9,414 bases of DNA, taken from positions 1 to 9,414 of the forward strand of contig JASHSO010000011.1 in the NCBI GenBank assembly GCA_030038715.1, written 5' to 3'. Numbering within the stretch: position 1 is the stretch's first letter; the number at the start of each line of letters is the position of its first letter. Below the pieces are notes generated by a model that had not been told where the DNA came from, did not search any database, and was given only the letters and a program-made list of their open reading frames with translations. A program made the position numbers and the translations under genes. Below are positions 1-6,247 of the stretch, piece after piece. Source of the stretch: Streptosporangiaceae bacterium. Its GTDB lineage: Bacteria; Actinomycetota; Actinomycetes; Streptosporangiales; Streptosporangiaceae.

Positions 1-1298
1 ACGGGTCGGCCTTCCTGTCGGGCCTGGTGATCAAGCTCGGCGTCTACGGGGTGATGCTGTTCGCCTTCCAGCTCCTCGCCGGAGGGCCGATGTGGTGGGG
101 CGTGCTGACAACCGTGCTCGGTGCGGTGACTGCCGTGATCGGCGTCCTCTACGCGGTGATCGAAGAGGACTTCAAGCGACTGCTCGCCTTCCACAGCGTG
201 GAGAACATCGGGATTATCGTGACAGCGACCGGCGCGGCCATGATGTTCCGGGCTGGCCATCAGCCCGCGCTCGGCGCGTATCTGCTGCTGGCCGCGCTGT
301 ACCACGTGGTCAATCACGGTGTCTACAAGACCCTCCTGTTCCTGGAAGCTGGCGTGGTCGAGCACGTTACCGGGACGAGGGATCTTGACCGCCTCGGCGG
401 TCTGGCCCGGCGGATGCCGCGAACCTCGGTCATTACACTGCTCGGCACGCTCGGCATCGCAGGCCTGCCGCCGCTCAACGGGTTCGTCAGCGAGTGGCTG
501 ATCTTCCAGGGCCTATTCCAGGGATTTCGGATCCAGCCGCTAGCCGGCGTGGTACTCGTGCTGGCCGGCGCTGCGCTCGCGCTGTCGGGCGGGCTGGCAG
601 TGATGGCGTTCGCACACGCGTACGGGATCGGTTTCCTCGGCTTGCCTCGCAGCCGGGCCGCGGACAGGGCACGGGAAGCGGGACAGCCGCAGGCCGGACC
701 TGCTCTGCTCGCGGTCGCTTGTGTCGCGCTGAGCATTGGCGCACCCGTCGTGCTAATCGCACTCGGCCAGGTGGCGCACGCGGTTACCGGGGTGCGACTA
801 CGCCCTGTGCTGTTGCCGGGCAAGCTGACCGTCATCCCGGCACATGTGGACTTCGCCGCGTTCTCGCCCACCTATCTGGCGTTGTTCTTGGTGGCGATAT
901 CGGTCGTGCCCCTGCTGATCTATCTGGTCGGCGGCCGGGCACGCTCGCGGCCAGTTCCGGTCTGGGACGGGGGAATACTCAGGTTCAGGCCCCGCATGCA
1001 GTACACCGGTGCCGCGTTCGCCAACCCGATCAGGGTGACGTTCGGTCGGCTTTACCAGCCGGAACTCCATCTCGAGCGGGCATCGGATGACCCCGCGGGC
1101 CGGTCTGGGCCGGTGCACTACGACTTCCGGGTGCTGCCGATATTCCAGCGCTACCTGTATGACCCGGTTGTGACAGCGGTCAAGCAGCTAGCCAGGTTCG
1201 CTCGGCCGCTGCAATCGGGAGACGTCAACGTGTATCTGCTGTACATATTCATCGTTGTCGTCATCGCCTATGTGATTCACCTGATTCAGAGCTACTGA
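1..1298 (+). CDS. HyfB/HycC-like proton-translocating membrane subunit (3' part only)
   Basis: The frame is open from the window edge (first full codon at 3), so the true start lies upstream and 431 residues are visible. The fragment is strongly hydrophobic with many membrane helices. It carries signatures of the NuoL/MrpA antiporter superfamily in the HyfB/HycC branch: the EEDFKRLLAFHSVENIG stretch near 159-209; the HVVNHGVYKTLLFL helix around 303-344 with the channel lysine codon at 327-329; TGTRDLDRLGGL followed by GLPPLNGFVSEW; and a hydrophilic WDGG...RMQYTGAAFANPIR segment before a last C-terminal helix. Family knowledge: such subunits move protons across the cytoplasmic membrane in hydrogenase-4, formate hydrogenlyase or related complexes. 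The other subunits are not in the window, so it could also be an orphan or part of a complex without hydrogenase activity. It ends in TGA, 29 nt before the next gene. Confidence 0.9.
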   Translation, partial: GSAFLSGLVIKLGVYGVMLFAFQLLAGGPMWWGVLTTVLGAVTAVIGVLYAVIEEDFKRLLAFHSVENIGIIVTATGAAMMFRAGHQPALGAYLLLAALYHVVNHGVYKTLLFLEAGVVEHVTGTRDLDRLGGLARRMPRTSVITLLGTLGIAGLPPLNGFVSEWLIFQGLFQGFRIQPLAGVVLVLAGAALALSGGLAVMAFAHAYGIGFLGLPRSRAADRAREAGQPQAGPALLAVACVALSIGAPVVLIALGQVAHAVTGVRLRPVLLPGKLTVIPAHVDFAAFSPTYLALFLVAISVVPLLIYLVGGRARSRPVPVWDGGILRFRPRMQYTGAAFANPIRVTFGRLYQPELHLERASDDPAGRSGPVHYDFRVLPIFQRYLYDPVVTAVKQLARFARPLQSGDVNVYLLYIFIVVVIAYVIHLIQSY

Positions 1299-1305
1299 GC
1301 CGGCT

Positions 1306-1317
1306 GGGGAGGAGGAA
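1306..1317 (+). promoter_or_regulatory. Ribosome binding site of the ASCH gene
   Basis: The purine run GGGGAGGAGGAA lies 10-12 nt upstream of the GTG at 1328. It favours that start over the in-frame GTG at 1346, which has no Shine-Dalgarno at a workable distance. Confidence 0.6.
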
Positions 1318-1327
1318 CAGGCACGCT

Positions 1328-1747
1328 GTGGCTCGGCTACCGACAGTGAAAGCACTGACCCTGCGCCCGCCTTGGGCGTGGGCCGTGATCTACGGCGGCA
1401 AGGACATCGAGAACCGGCGGTGGCGGACCTCATACCGCGGTCCGCTGCTGATACACGCCGGGAAGAGCGCCGACGAAGACGGGTCCGAAGCGCTGCTGTG
1501 GACGATGGCCGATCCTGCAGCCTTCGGGCAGCCGCGGGCAGCGTGGCGGGCGCGGGGAGCGATCATCGGCCTGGTGTTCCTGGCCGATATCCTGAGCGAC
1601 TCGTCGAGCCGCTGGGCCGTGCCAGGCTGGTACCACTGGGCGCTCGAGTTTCCCTGGCCGATCGACCCGCCGGTTCCCGCTCGGGGGCGGCAGGGCCTGT
1701 GGACGCCACCTATCGCCGCAGTGCAGGAGGTGGCCGCCTTCCTCTGA
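1328..1747 (+). CDS. ASCH-domain (PUA-like) protein, 139 aa
   Basis: A small single-domain protein. It shows the usual ASCH opening KALTLRPPWAWAV (residues 8-20), then GGKDIENRRW (23-32) with the conserved Lys/Glu/Asn set, LLIHAGKS (40-47), a hydrophobic strand GAIIGLVFLADI (77-88), YHWALEF (102-108) and a late RGRQGLW turn (119-125). ASCH domains have a PUA-like fold and are thought to bind RNA or modified nucleotides; some are nucleases or amidohydrolases. The exact activity here is unknown. The GTG at 1328 is chosen for its strong ribosome site. Homologues commonly begin at KAL, so the GTG at 1346 (133 aa) is a real alternative. The gene follows the HyfB-like gene by 29 nt and may be co-transcribed with it, though I see no functional link. 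It is separated from the GTPase gene by about 110 nt. Confidence 0.85.
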   Translation: MARLPTVKALTLRPPWAWAVIYGGKDIENRRWRTSYRGPLLIHAGKSADEDGSEALLWTMADPAAFGQPRAAWRARGAIIGLVFLADILSDSSSRWAVPGWYHWALEFPWPIDPPVPARGRQGLWTPPIAAVQEVAAFL

Positions 1748-1830
1748 CCGGCCGCTGGAGCGGCTAGCCTGGCAAGCACGCACGGGCGGAGGGGCCCGCC
1801 AACGAAACGCGGCGTGGTCCGCCAACGGTC

Positions 1831-1849
1831 CCTACCTTCTGAAGGTAGG
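1831..1849 (+). repeat. Perfect 19-bp palindrome over the start region of the first GTPase gene
   Basis: CCTACCTTC, one T (1840), then GAAGGTAGG: nine matching pairs with no mismatch. It ends 8 nt before the ATG at 1858 and covers the first base of the alternative GTG start at 1849. On DNA this has the shape of an operator for a dimeric repressor. On RNA it can fold as an 8-bp stem with a CUG loop that would pair with the purine-rich AAGGTAGG next to the ribosome site. Either would control expression of the operon's first gene. No regulator gene lies in the window. Confidence 0.6.
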
Positions 1850-1852
1850 TGA
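1847..1852 (+). promoter_or_regulatory. Ribosome binding site supporting the ATG at 1858
   Basis: AGGTGA lies 5 nt before ATG 1858. The GTG at 1849 would have only GAAGG at a 3-nt spacing, which is too close, so ATG 1858 is preferred. Confidence 0.5.
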
Positions 1853-1857
1853 AGAGC

Positions 1858-3576
1858 ATGACGACCGCCGGCATGGCGGCGATGCCCGCGCTGCTCGACC
1901 GGCTCGGCGAGCTAGCCGACGAGGACGACCGCGAGACGCTGGCCGCGCTGCGCGACAGGCTGGATTCCGGTCGGCTGCGAGTGCTGGTCGCCGGAGAGGC
2001 CAAACGCGGCAAGAGCACGCTGGTGAACGCGCTGCTGGGCCGTGAAGTGCTGCCTGCCGGCGTGATCCCGCTGACTGCGGTGCCGGCCACGGTGGTCCGG
2101 GCGCGGGCGGGCGAGGAGGGCGTCGAGGTCGCGTTCACGACCGGGAAGTCCGAACGCTTCCCGTTGGCGGCGGTCGCTGATTTCGGGACGGAACGGGGCA
2201 ACCCGGGTAACTGCCGTAACGTTGCCGCGATCACCGTCGGAGTGGACGCGCCGATACTTGGCCGCGGCGTGGAGATCGTCGACACGCCGGGCACCGGCTC
2301 CGTGCACGCCCACAACACAGCTGCCGCCGACGCGGCCCTGCCATCGATGGACGCGGCGATCTTTGTGCTGACGGCAGACCCGCCAGTCTCAGCCAGCGAG
2401 CGAGACCTGCTTCGCCGGGTAGCCGGGCTCTCGGTCGCCTTGTTCATCGTTCTGAACAAGGCCGACTACCTGGATGAGCTATCGCTGGCCGAGGCGCTGG
2501 AATTCACCGCCGCGGTCGTGGCGGAGGTGACAGGCAGGAGCGAGCGGGTGTACCCGCTGTCCGCCCGCCAGGCTCTCGGCATAGCGGGCGACCCCGGCTT
2601 CACGGCCTTCGCTGCCGACTTCACCGGCTACCTGGACGCTGGCCGCATCGCTGGGCTGGAGTTGTCGGTGACCCGCCATGTCCGCCGGCTCGCGCAGCAG
2701 CTGCTGGACGAGGTCGCGCTGGCCGAGCGCGCGGCGCGAATGCCCGGCGACGCGGCGGCAGCCCAGATCGCCGCGTTTGGCGCCAGGCTGGAGGCGGTGA
2801 CAGCTCGGCGCCTTGACGCCGAGGACCTGGCCACGGCGCAGTCCCGGCGCCTGCTTGAAGCGCTGAACGAGGCTGCCGACGATGCGCGCCCTCGGCAAGC
2901 GGCAGCCATCACCGGCAAGCTGACCGAGCTGCTTGACACCGAGCTGGCGGGGGTTCCGCCCGCCGACATCGAGCGTCAGGGCCGGGTGCACCTGACCGGG
3001 CTGGTCGCTGCGGCGGTCGAAGCCTGGCGGCAGGGGCAGGCGGCCGGGCTGGAGCACGGGCTACGCGAGATCGACGGCAAGCTGGCCGCCGAACTTGAGG
3101 CTGACCTGGCTGCGGTGCGTGCTGCGGCAGCGGACCTGCTGGGTATCGACCTCGCGGTCCCGGCGCCAGGCGACAGGCTGCCGGCTGATCTCGGCTTCTT
3201 CTACACCATGGACGAGCGCGTCGACCAGAGCGAGCTGCTGGCGGGCACGGTCCGGCGGCGGCTACCGGGCGAGTACGGCAGGCGGGTTGCGCGCGATCGG
3301 CTGCTCGCGCAGGTCAGCGACCTCGTCGGCAGCCAGCTTGGGCGGGCCCGCGGCGACCTGCAGTACCGGCTCGCGGAGGCTACCCGGGAGCTAGTCGCTG
3401 ACGTGCGTCGCCGGTACTCCGACAGCACGCAGCGGCTGGCCGGGGCGCTGGACCGCGCAGCCGGCATCCGGGCCTCGGTCGGCGACCAGGCCGAGCGCCA
3501 ACTCGCGGAGCTGGCCGCGCGTGCGGGTGAGCTGCGCGCCCTGCTGGCCGACCTGCACGACGGCGGTGATGCATAA
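1858..3576 (+). CDS. Dynamin-like GTPase, first copy (572 aa)
   Basis: The N-terminal GTPase domain shows all main motifs (numbered from ATG 1858): G1 P-loop GEAKRGKS (46-53), a G2 region PLTAVPAT (71-78) with the switch threonine, G3 DTPG (142-145) and G4 NKAD (200-203). After residue ~240 comes a long, charged, Ala/Leu/Arg-rich helical region, as expected for the stalk and GTPase-effector parts of a bacterial dynamin-like protein (Dynamin_N family). A LGFFYTMDE segment and an arginine-rich RRRLPGEYGRR element sit around residues 440-475. No clear membrane-spanning helix is visible, so membrane contact would be peripheral. Family knowledge: such proteins bind and remodel membranes in a GTP-dependent way, often as pairs of unequal paralogues. 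A partner-type paralogue lies downstream at 6240-8702. An in-frame GTG at 1849 would add three residues. A 142-nt gap follows. Confidence 0.9.
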   Translation: MTTAGMAAMPALLDRLGELADEDDRETLAALRDRLDSGRLRVLVAGEAKRGKSTLVNALLGREVLPAGVIPLTAVPATVVRARAGEEGVEVAFTTGKSERFPLAAVADFGTERGNPGNCRNVAAITVGVDAPILGRGVEIVDTPGTGSVHAHNTAAADAALPSMDAAIFVLTADPPVSASERDLLRRVAGLSVALFIVLNKADYLDELSLAEALEFTAAVVAEVTGRSERVYPLSARQALGIAGDPGFTAFAADFTGYLDAGRIAGLELSVTRHVRRLAQQLLDEVALAERAARMPGDAAAAQIAAFGARLEAVTARRLDAEDLATAQSRRLLEALNEAADDARPRQAAAITGKLTELLDTELAGVPPADIERQGRVHLTGLVAAAVEAWRQGQAAGLEHGLREIDGKLAAELEADLAAVRAAAADLLGIDLAVPAPGDRLPADLGFFYTMDERVDQSELLAGTVRRRLPGEYGRRVARDRLLAQVSDLVGSQLGRARGDLQYRLAEATRELVADVRRRYSDSTQRLAGALDRAAGIRASVGDQAERQLAELAARAGELRALLADLHDGGDA

Positions 3577-3718
3577 GACGCATCATGGGCCTGCCTATTC
3601 GGGCGGCGCACGATAGGCTGCCAAGACCGGATGAGGCTCCGGCTGGGTCCGTGCCCAGAACCGCCATGCGGCTGATGGCCTCTGCCATCGTCGTTGGACA
3701 CCCGTGGCGGAGGTGCCG
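3567..3718 (+). other. Gap between GTPase and module-protein genes with small hairpins
   Basis: The leader contains three short perfect inverted repeats. TGATGC/GCATCA (3567-3572/3580-3585) straddles the GTPase stop codon. CTGGG/CCCAG (3643-3647/3654-3658) has a 6-nt loop. GATGGC/GCCATC (3674-3679/3684-3689) has a CTCT loop. None is followed by a T-run, so none is a classical terminator. The spacing is larger than elsewhere in the operon, so partial termination, mRNA processing or an internal promoter is possible. I see no convincing -35/-10 pair and no gene here. Confidence 0.35.
3709..3713 (+). promoter_or_regulatory. Ribosome binding site that selects the ATG at 3719
   Basis: GGAGG lies 5 nt before ATG 3719. 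The upstream in-frame GTG at 3704 would place this site inside the coding sequence and has no site of its own. Confidence 0.65.
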
Positions 3719-4927
3719 ATGCCAAGTGCTGCCCCGGTGCCGCGAAGCCCGTCGGTCCTTCTGCTCGGATCCGCCGCCGGACTGCTGACCACGCCCGGCT
3801 GTCCGGCCTGCCGGTACACGTCGGAGTCGAGCGAGACCTACTTGACGTGGTTCGCTCTCGAAGGGCACTCCGACCCCGACGTGCTGCAAGTGCTCCGCAA
3901 GTCGCGCGGCATGTGCGCGCGGCACACGAGGCGGCTGCTTGCCCAGCCGGGAGCGGACGCCAGGCTAACGGCTGTCTACAAGTACGTTGTGGCCGCCGCG
4001 GTCGCAGACCTCGGCCCGCAGCGAGCTGGCTGTCCCGCCTGCGCACAGGAGGCAGCGGCGGCGGACCGGGTACTCGACATCCTCCTTGAGGAGTTCACGT
4101 CGGCAACCAAAACCGAGTACAAGCTGCACGGCGGGCTGTGCCTGCCGCATCTGCGCCGCGCTGCCCGGCGCACCCGGCATCACGAGGTGCGCTGGCTGCT
4201 GCGGTTCATGATCGCCAGGCTCAGCGCGCCGGAGCCGGACCTCGACCTGATGGCCGGTTGGCCGGATGGCGACGCCGACACCCGTGCCAGGATGCGCGCT
4301 GCGCTTCCGCCGTCCTATCCCGCTACGGCGCCTGACACCTGCTCGGTCTGCTGGTCCTCGGCAGACTTCGAGCGGATGCACCTGAACGCGGTGTCTTCCG
4401 GGCGGTCGGCAGCCGCGCCCGACCTGCTGTGCGGTCCGCACCTGCGCGACGCAGCGGATGCCTTCGGCCTGCTGGCGCAGCAGGCCGAAGGCCAGGCCAT
4501 CCGGCTAGCGCGAGCGCTGGACGGCCAACCTCGGCTGCTTGGCATCGCGCCTGGCTGGCTGTCGGCCGCGGCTCGCCGGGCGCTCGCCGACCCCGACTGC
4601 CCGGTATGCCGCGGCAGCGGGCAAGCCGCTGCCGACGAGCTTGGCAGGGTCCGTGCCTGGCTACGCCGGGCTGCCCGGCCGCCGGCCACGGTGCCGCTGT
4701 GCGCGCGTCACGCGACCTGGCTGCACGGCATCGACGCGCAGGCCGGGCGGCTGGCTGCGGGCGCGCTTGGCGACCATGCCGCCCGGCTCGCGACCGAGCT
4801 CGACACTGCCTTCAGGATGCGGACCTGGGCGCACCGCAATGACTCGCGAGGACCCGAGATGAATGCTTGGCGGCGCGCGGCAGTGTTCCTCGACGGCTCG
4901 GTCCTCGGCGGCTGCCTAGCGGACTAG
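3719..4927 (+). CDS. Four-module CxxC...CxxH protein, probably zinc-binding (402 aa)
   Basis: The protein consists of four spaced copies of one pattern: CxxC, 26-34 residues, then CxxH. From ATG 3719 these are C28/C31-C66/H69 (CPAC...CARH), C105/C108-C141/H144 (CPAC...CLPH), C208/C211-C238/H241 (CSVC...CGPH) and C294/C297-C328/H331 (CPVC...CARH). The second half-site is usually preceded by a Leu, Met or Gly and followed by a basic or hydrophobic helix. Each set of three Cys and one His suits one structural zinc. CPxC pairs are also seen in redox proteins, so a thiol role is an alternative. The pattern resembles what I recall of DUF6062-type proteins, but I cannot confirm membership. There is no signal peptide or membrane helix. 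The same module ends the second GTPase (residues 614-743), suggesting an adaptor or regulator of the dynamins. The transporter gene follows by 36 nt. Confidence 0.85.
   Translation: MPSAAPVPRSPSVLLLGSAAGLLTTPGCPACRYTSESSETYLTWFALEGHSDPDVLQVLRKSRGMCARHTRRLLAQPGADARLTAVYKYVVAAAVADLGPQRAGCPACAQEAAAADRVLDILLEEFTSATKTEYKLHGGLCLPHLRRAARRTRHHEVRWLLRFMIARLSAPEPDLDLMAGWPDGDADTRARMRAALPPSYPATAPDTCSVCWSSADFERMHLNAVSSGRSAAAPDLLCGPHLRDAADAFGLLAQQAEGQAIRLARALDGQPRLLGIAPGWLSAAARRALADPDCPVCRGSGQAAADELGRVRAWLRRAARPPATVPLCARHATWLHGIDAQAGRLAAGALGDHAARLATELDTAFRMRTWAHRNDSRGPEMNAWRRAAVFLDGSVLGGCLAD
4460..4492 (+). repeat. Perfect 15-bp inverted repeat inside the module-protein gene
   Basis: Arms GCCTTCGGCCTGCTG (4460-4474) and CAGCAGGCCGAAGGC (4478-4492) are exact reverse complements with a GCG spacer. 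The RNA would form a very stable hairpin just after the third CxxH site. It lies in frame and encodes AFGLLAQQAEG. No T-run follows, so it is not an obvious intrinsic terminator. Confidence 0.8.
4612..4634 (+). repeat. 9-bp inverted repeat inside the module-protein gene
   Basis: CGGCAGCGG (4612-4620) and CCGCTGCCG (4626-4634) are exact reverse complements around GCAAG, right after the fourth CxxC. In GC-rich Arg/Ala-coding DNA an arm of this length may arise by chance. Confidence 0.5.
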
Positions 4928-4949
4928 GCAGCACGGGACGCGCACGCAC

Positions 4950-4955
4950 GAAAGG
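4950..4955 (+). promoter_or_regulatory. Ribosome binding site of the MFS gene
   Basis: GAAAGG lies 8 nt before the GTG at 4964 and supports this non-ATG start, which gives a long hydrophilic N-terminus. Confidence 0.6.
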
Positions 4956-4963
4956 CAGCACTC

Positions 4964-6247
4964 GTGGACTTCGAAACCGGATCGGGCGACAGTCACCGGG
5001 ACGGGACGGACCTGGGCGGGCGGGTAGCGCCGGGCTCGGGTCAGCCGCCGCCTACCGGGCTGCTGTCGCGCGTACGCGATGCCACGCCCGCGTTGAAGTT
5101 CGTGCTGATGGTCGGGGTCATGAGCTTCTTCGCTGACTTCACCTACGAGGGCTCGCGCTCGGTCATCGGTCCGTACCTGGGCACGCTCGGAGCGGGAGCC
5201 CTCGCGATCAGCGTGATCAGCGGCCTGGGGGAGTTCCTCGGCTACGGGCTACGGCTGTTCTCCGGCCGCAGCGCAGACCGGACCGGCCGGTACTGGCCGA
5301 TCACGATCGGCGGCTATGTCGTGCAGATGGCAGCGGTGCCGCTGCTCGCGCTGGCCGGGAACTGGGAAGTGGCAGCGCTGCTGATCATCGCCGAACGGAT
5401 GGGCAAGGCCACCAGGAACCCCGCGCGGGATGCGATGCTGTCGCACGCAGCGAAGGAGATGGGTTACGGCTGGGGCTTCGGTGTGCATGAGGCGCTGGAC
5501 CAGTTCGGCGCGATGTTCGGCCCGCTGCTCGTCGCGTTGATCTTGGCGGTCAGCAACCACGACTACAAGCTGGCGTTCGCCGCGCTCGCTGTACCGGCTG
5601 TGGTCACCCTGTCGCTCGTGCTGGTAGCGCGCCGGTTCTTCCCCAGGCCTCAGGACCTATCCGCCGGTCCCGCTGAGGTGACCACATCCGGGTTTCCCCG
5701 GGTGTTCTGGATCTACCTGACTGCGGCGGCACTGGTTGCGGCAGGGTTCGCCGACTTTCCCCTCATCGCCTTCCATTTCCAGCAGGCCCATACGGTGGCG
5801 GCCCCGATCGTGCCGGTGTTCTACGCGGTCGCGATGGCGGTCAGCGGCGTCGGCTCGCTGATCTACGGGAAGCTCTATGACAAGGCCGGGATCGGCGTGC
5901 TCATCCCGCTGACGATCGGTGCCGCGGCGTATGCGCCGCTGGTGTTCCTGGGCGGTGTGTGGGCCGCCCTCGTCGGCATGGCACTGTGGGGAGTCGGTCA
6001 GGGAGTGCAGGAATCGATCGTCACCGCAGCGGTGGCCCCGATGGTGTCGGCGGACCGGCGTGCGTCCGCCTACGGGCTGTTCACCGGTGCTTACGGGACC
6101 GCCTGGGTGCTCGGCAGCGTGGCGATCGGGCTGCTGTTCGACGTCTCACTGGGCGCGGTGACGGCCTTCGCGGTGGCCGCGCAACTCGCGGCGGTCCCAT
6201 TCCTCGTGCTGGTCCGGCGCGCCATCCGGCGCCAAGCAGATGAGTGA
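4964..6247 (+). CDS. Major facilitator superfamily transporter (427 aa)
   Basis: An integral membrane protein with about 10-12 predicted helices. A hydrophilic Gly/Asp/Pro-rich N-terminal tail (1-43) precedes the first helix. That helix contains charged residues (FFADFTYEGSRS, 55-66), probably in the transport path. The loop GRSADRTGRYWPI (101-113) is the classical MFS motif A, and GKLYDKAGIG (302-311) is its counterpart in the second half. ERMGKATRNPARDAML (144-159) adds conserved charges, and LDQFGAMFGP (178-187) resembles motif C of antiporters. Family knowledge: MFS proteins move small solutes using the proton or solute gradient; the substrate cannot be told here. The gene starts 36 nt after the module-protein stop and its last 8 nt overlap the next gene, so it belongs to the same transcription unit. 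It is the operon's only clear integral membrane protein. Confidence 0.93.
   Translation: MDFETGSGDSHRDGTDLGGRVAPGSGQPPPTGLLSRVRDATPALKFVLMVGVMSFFADFTYEGSRSVIGPYLGTLGAGALAISVISGLGEFLGYGLRLFSGRSADRTGRYWPITIGGYVVQMAAVPLLALAGNWEVAALLIIAERMGKATRNPARDAMLSHAAKEMGYGWGFGVHEALDQFGAMFGPLLVALILAVSNHDYKLAFAALAVPAVVTLSLVLVARRFFPRPQDLSAGPAEVTTSGFPRVFWIYLTAAALVAAGFADFPLIAFHFQQAHTVAAPIVPVFYAVAMAVSGVGSLIYGKLYDKAGIGVLIPLTIGAAAYAPLVFLGGVWAALVGMALWGVGQGVQESIVTAAVAPMVSADRRASAYGLFTGAYGTAWVLGSVAIGLLFDVSLGAVTAFAVAAQLAAVPFLVLVRRAIRRQADE

Larger units (their letters stand above)
1748..1857 (+). promoter_or_regulatory. Intergenic region likely to hold the promoter of the GTPase/transporter operon
   Basis: This 110-nt gap is the only sizeable non-coding stretch ahead of the four-gene set, so the promoter is inferred to be here. 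It holds a short inverted repeat GCCGCTGGAGCGGC (1751-1764) just after the ASCH stop, a 9-bp direct repeat CCGCCAACG (1796-1804 and 1819-1827), and the palindrome described separately. TAGCCT (1765-1770) and TACCTT (1833-1838) fit the loose TANNNT form of an actinobacterial -10 box, but neither has a convincing -35 partner. No exact promoter can be named. Confidence 0.35.

Noticed and set aside
1751..1764. Terminator after the ASCH gene (GCCGCTGGAGCGGC)
   Set aside because: The stem is only 5-6 bp with almost no loop and no T-run follows; too weak to call.
3585..3788. Small + strand frame (67 aa) in the gap before the module gene
   Set aside because: It has no convincing ribosome site, overlaps the start of the real gene in another frame, and has an Arg/Pro/Cys-rich composition typical of a shadow frame.
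3201..4046. Long open frame on the - strand across the end of GTPase 1 and start of the module gene
   Set aside because: It is antisense to two well-supported genes, its translation is Arg/Ser/Ala-rich without any recognisable domain, and long antisense frames are normal in high-GC DNA.
3719..4927. c-type cytochrome (CxxC motifs)
   Set aside because: Haem c attachment needs CxxCH. Here His never follows the CxxC directly, and there is no signal peptide for export.
6213..6232. TCCGGCGC repeated with a 12-nt period just before the second GTPase start
   Set aside because: It encodes the basic RRAIRRQ tail of the transporter and lacks the look of a regulatory site.
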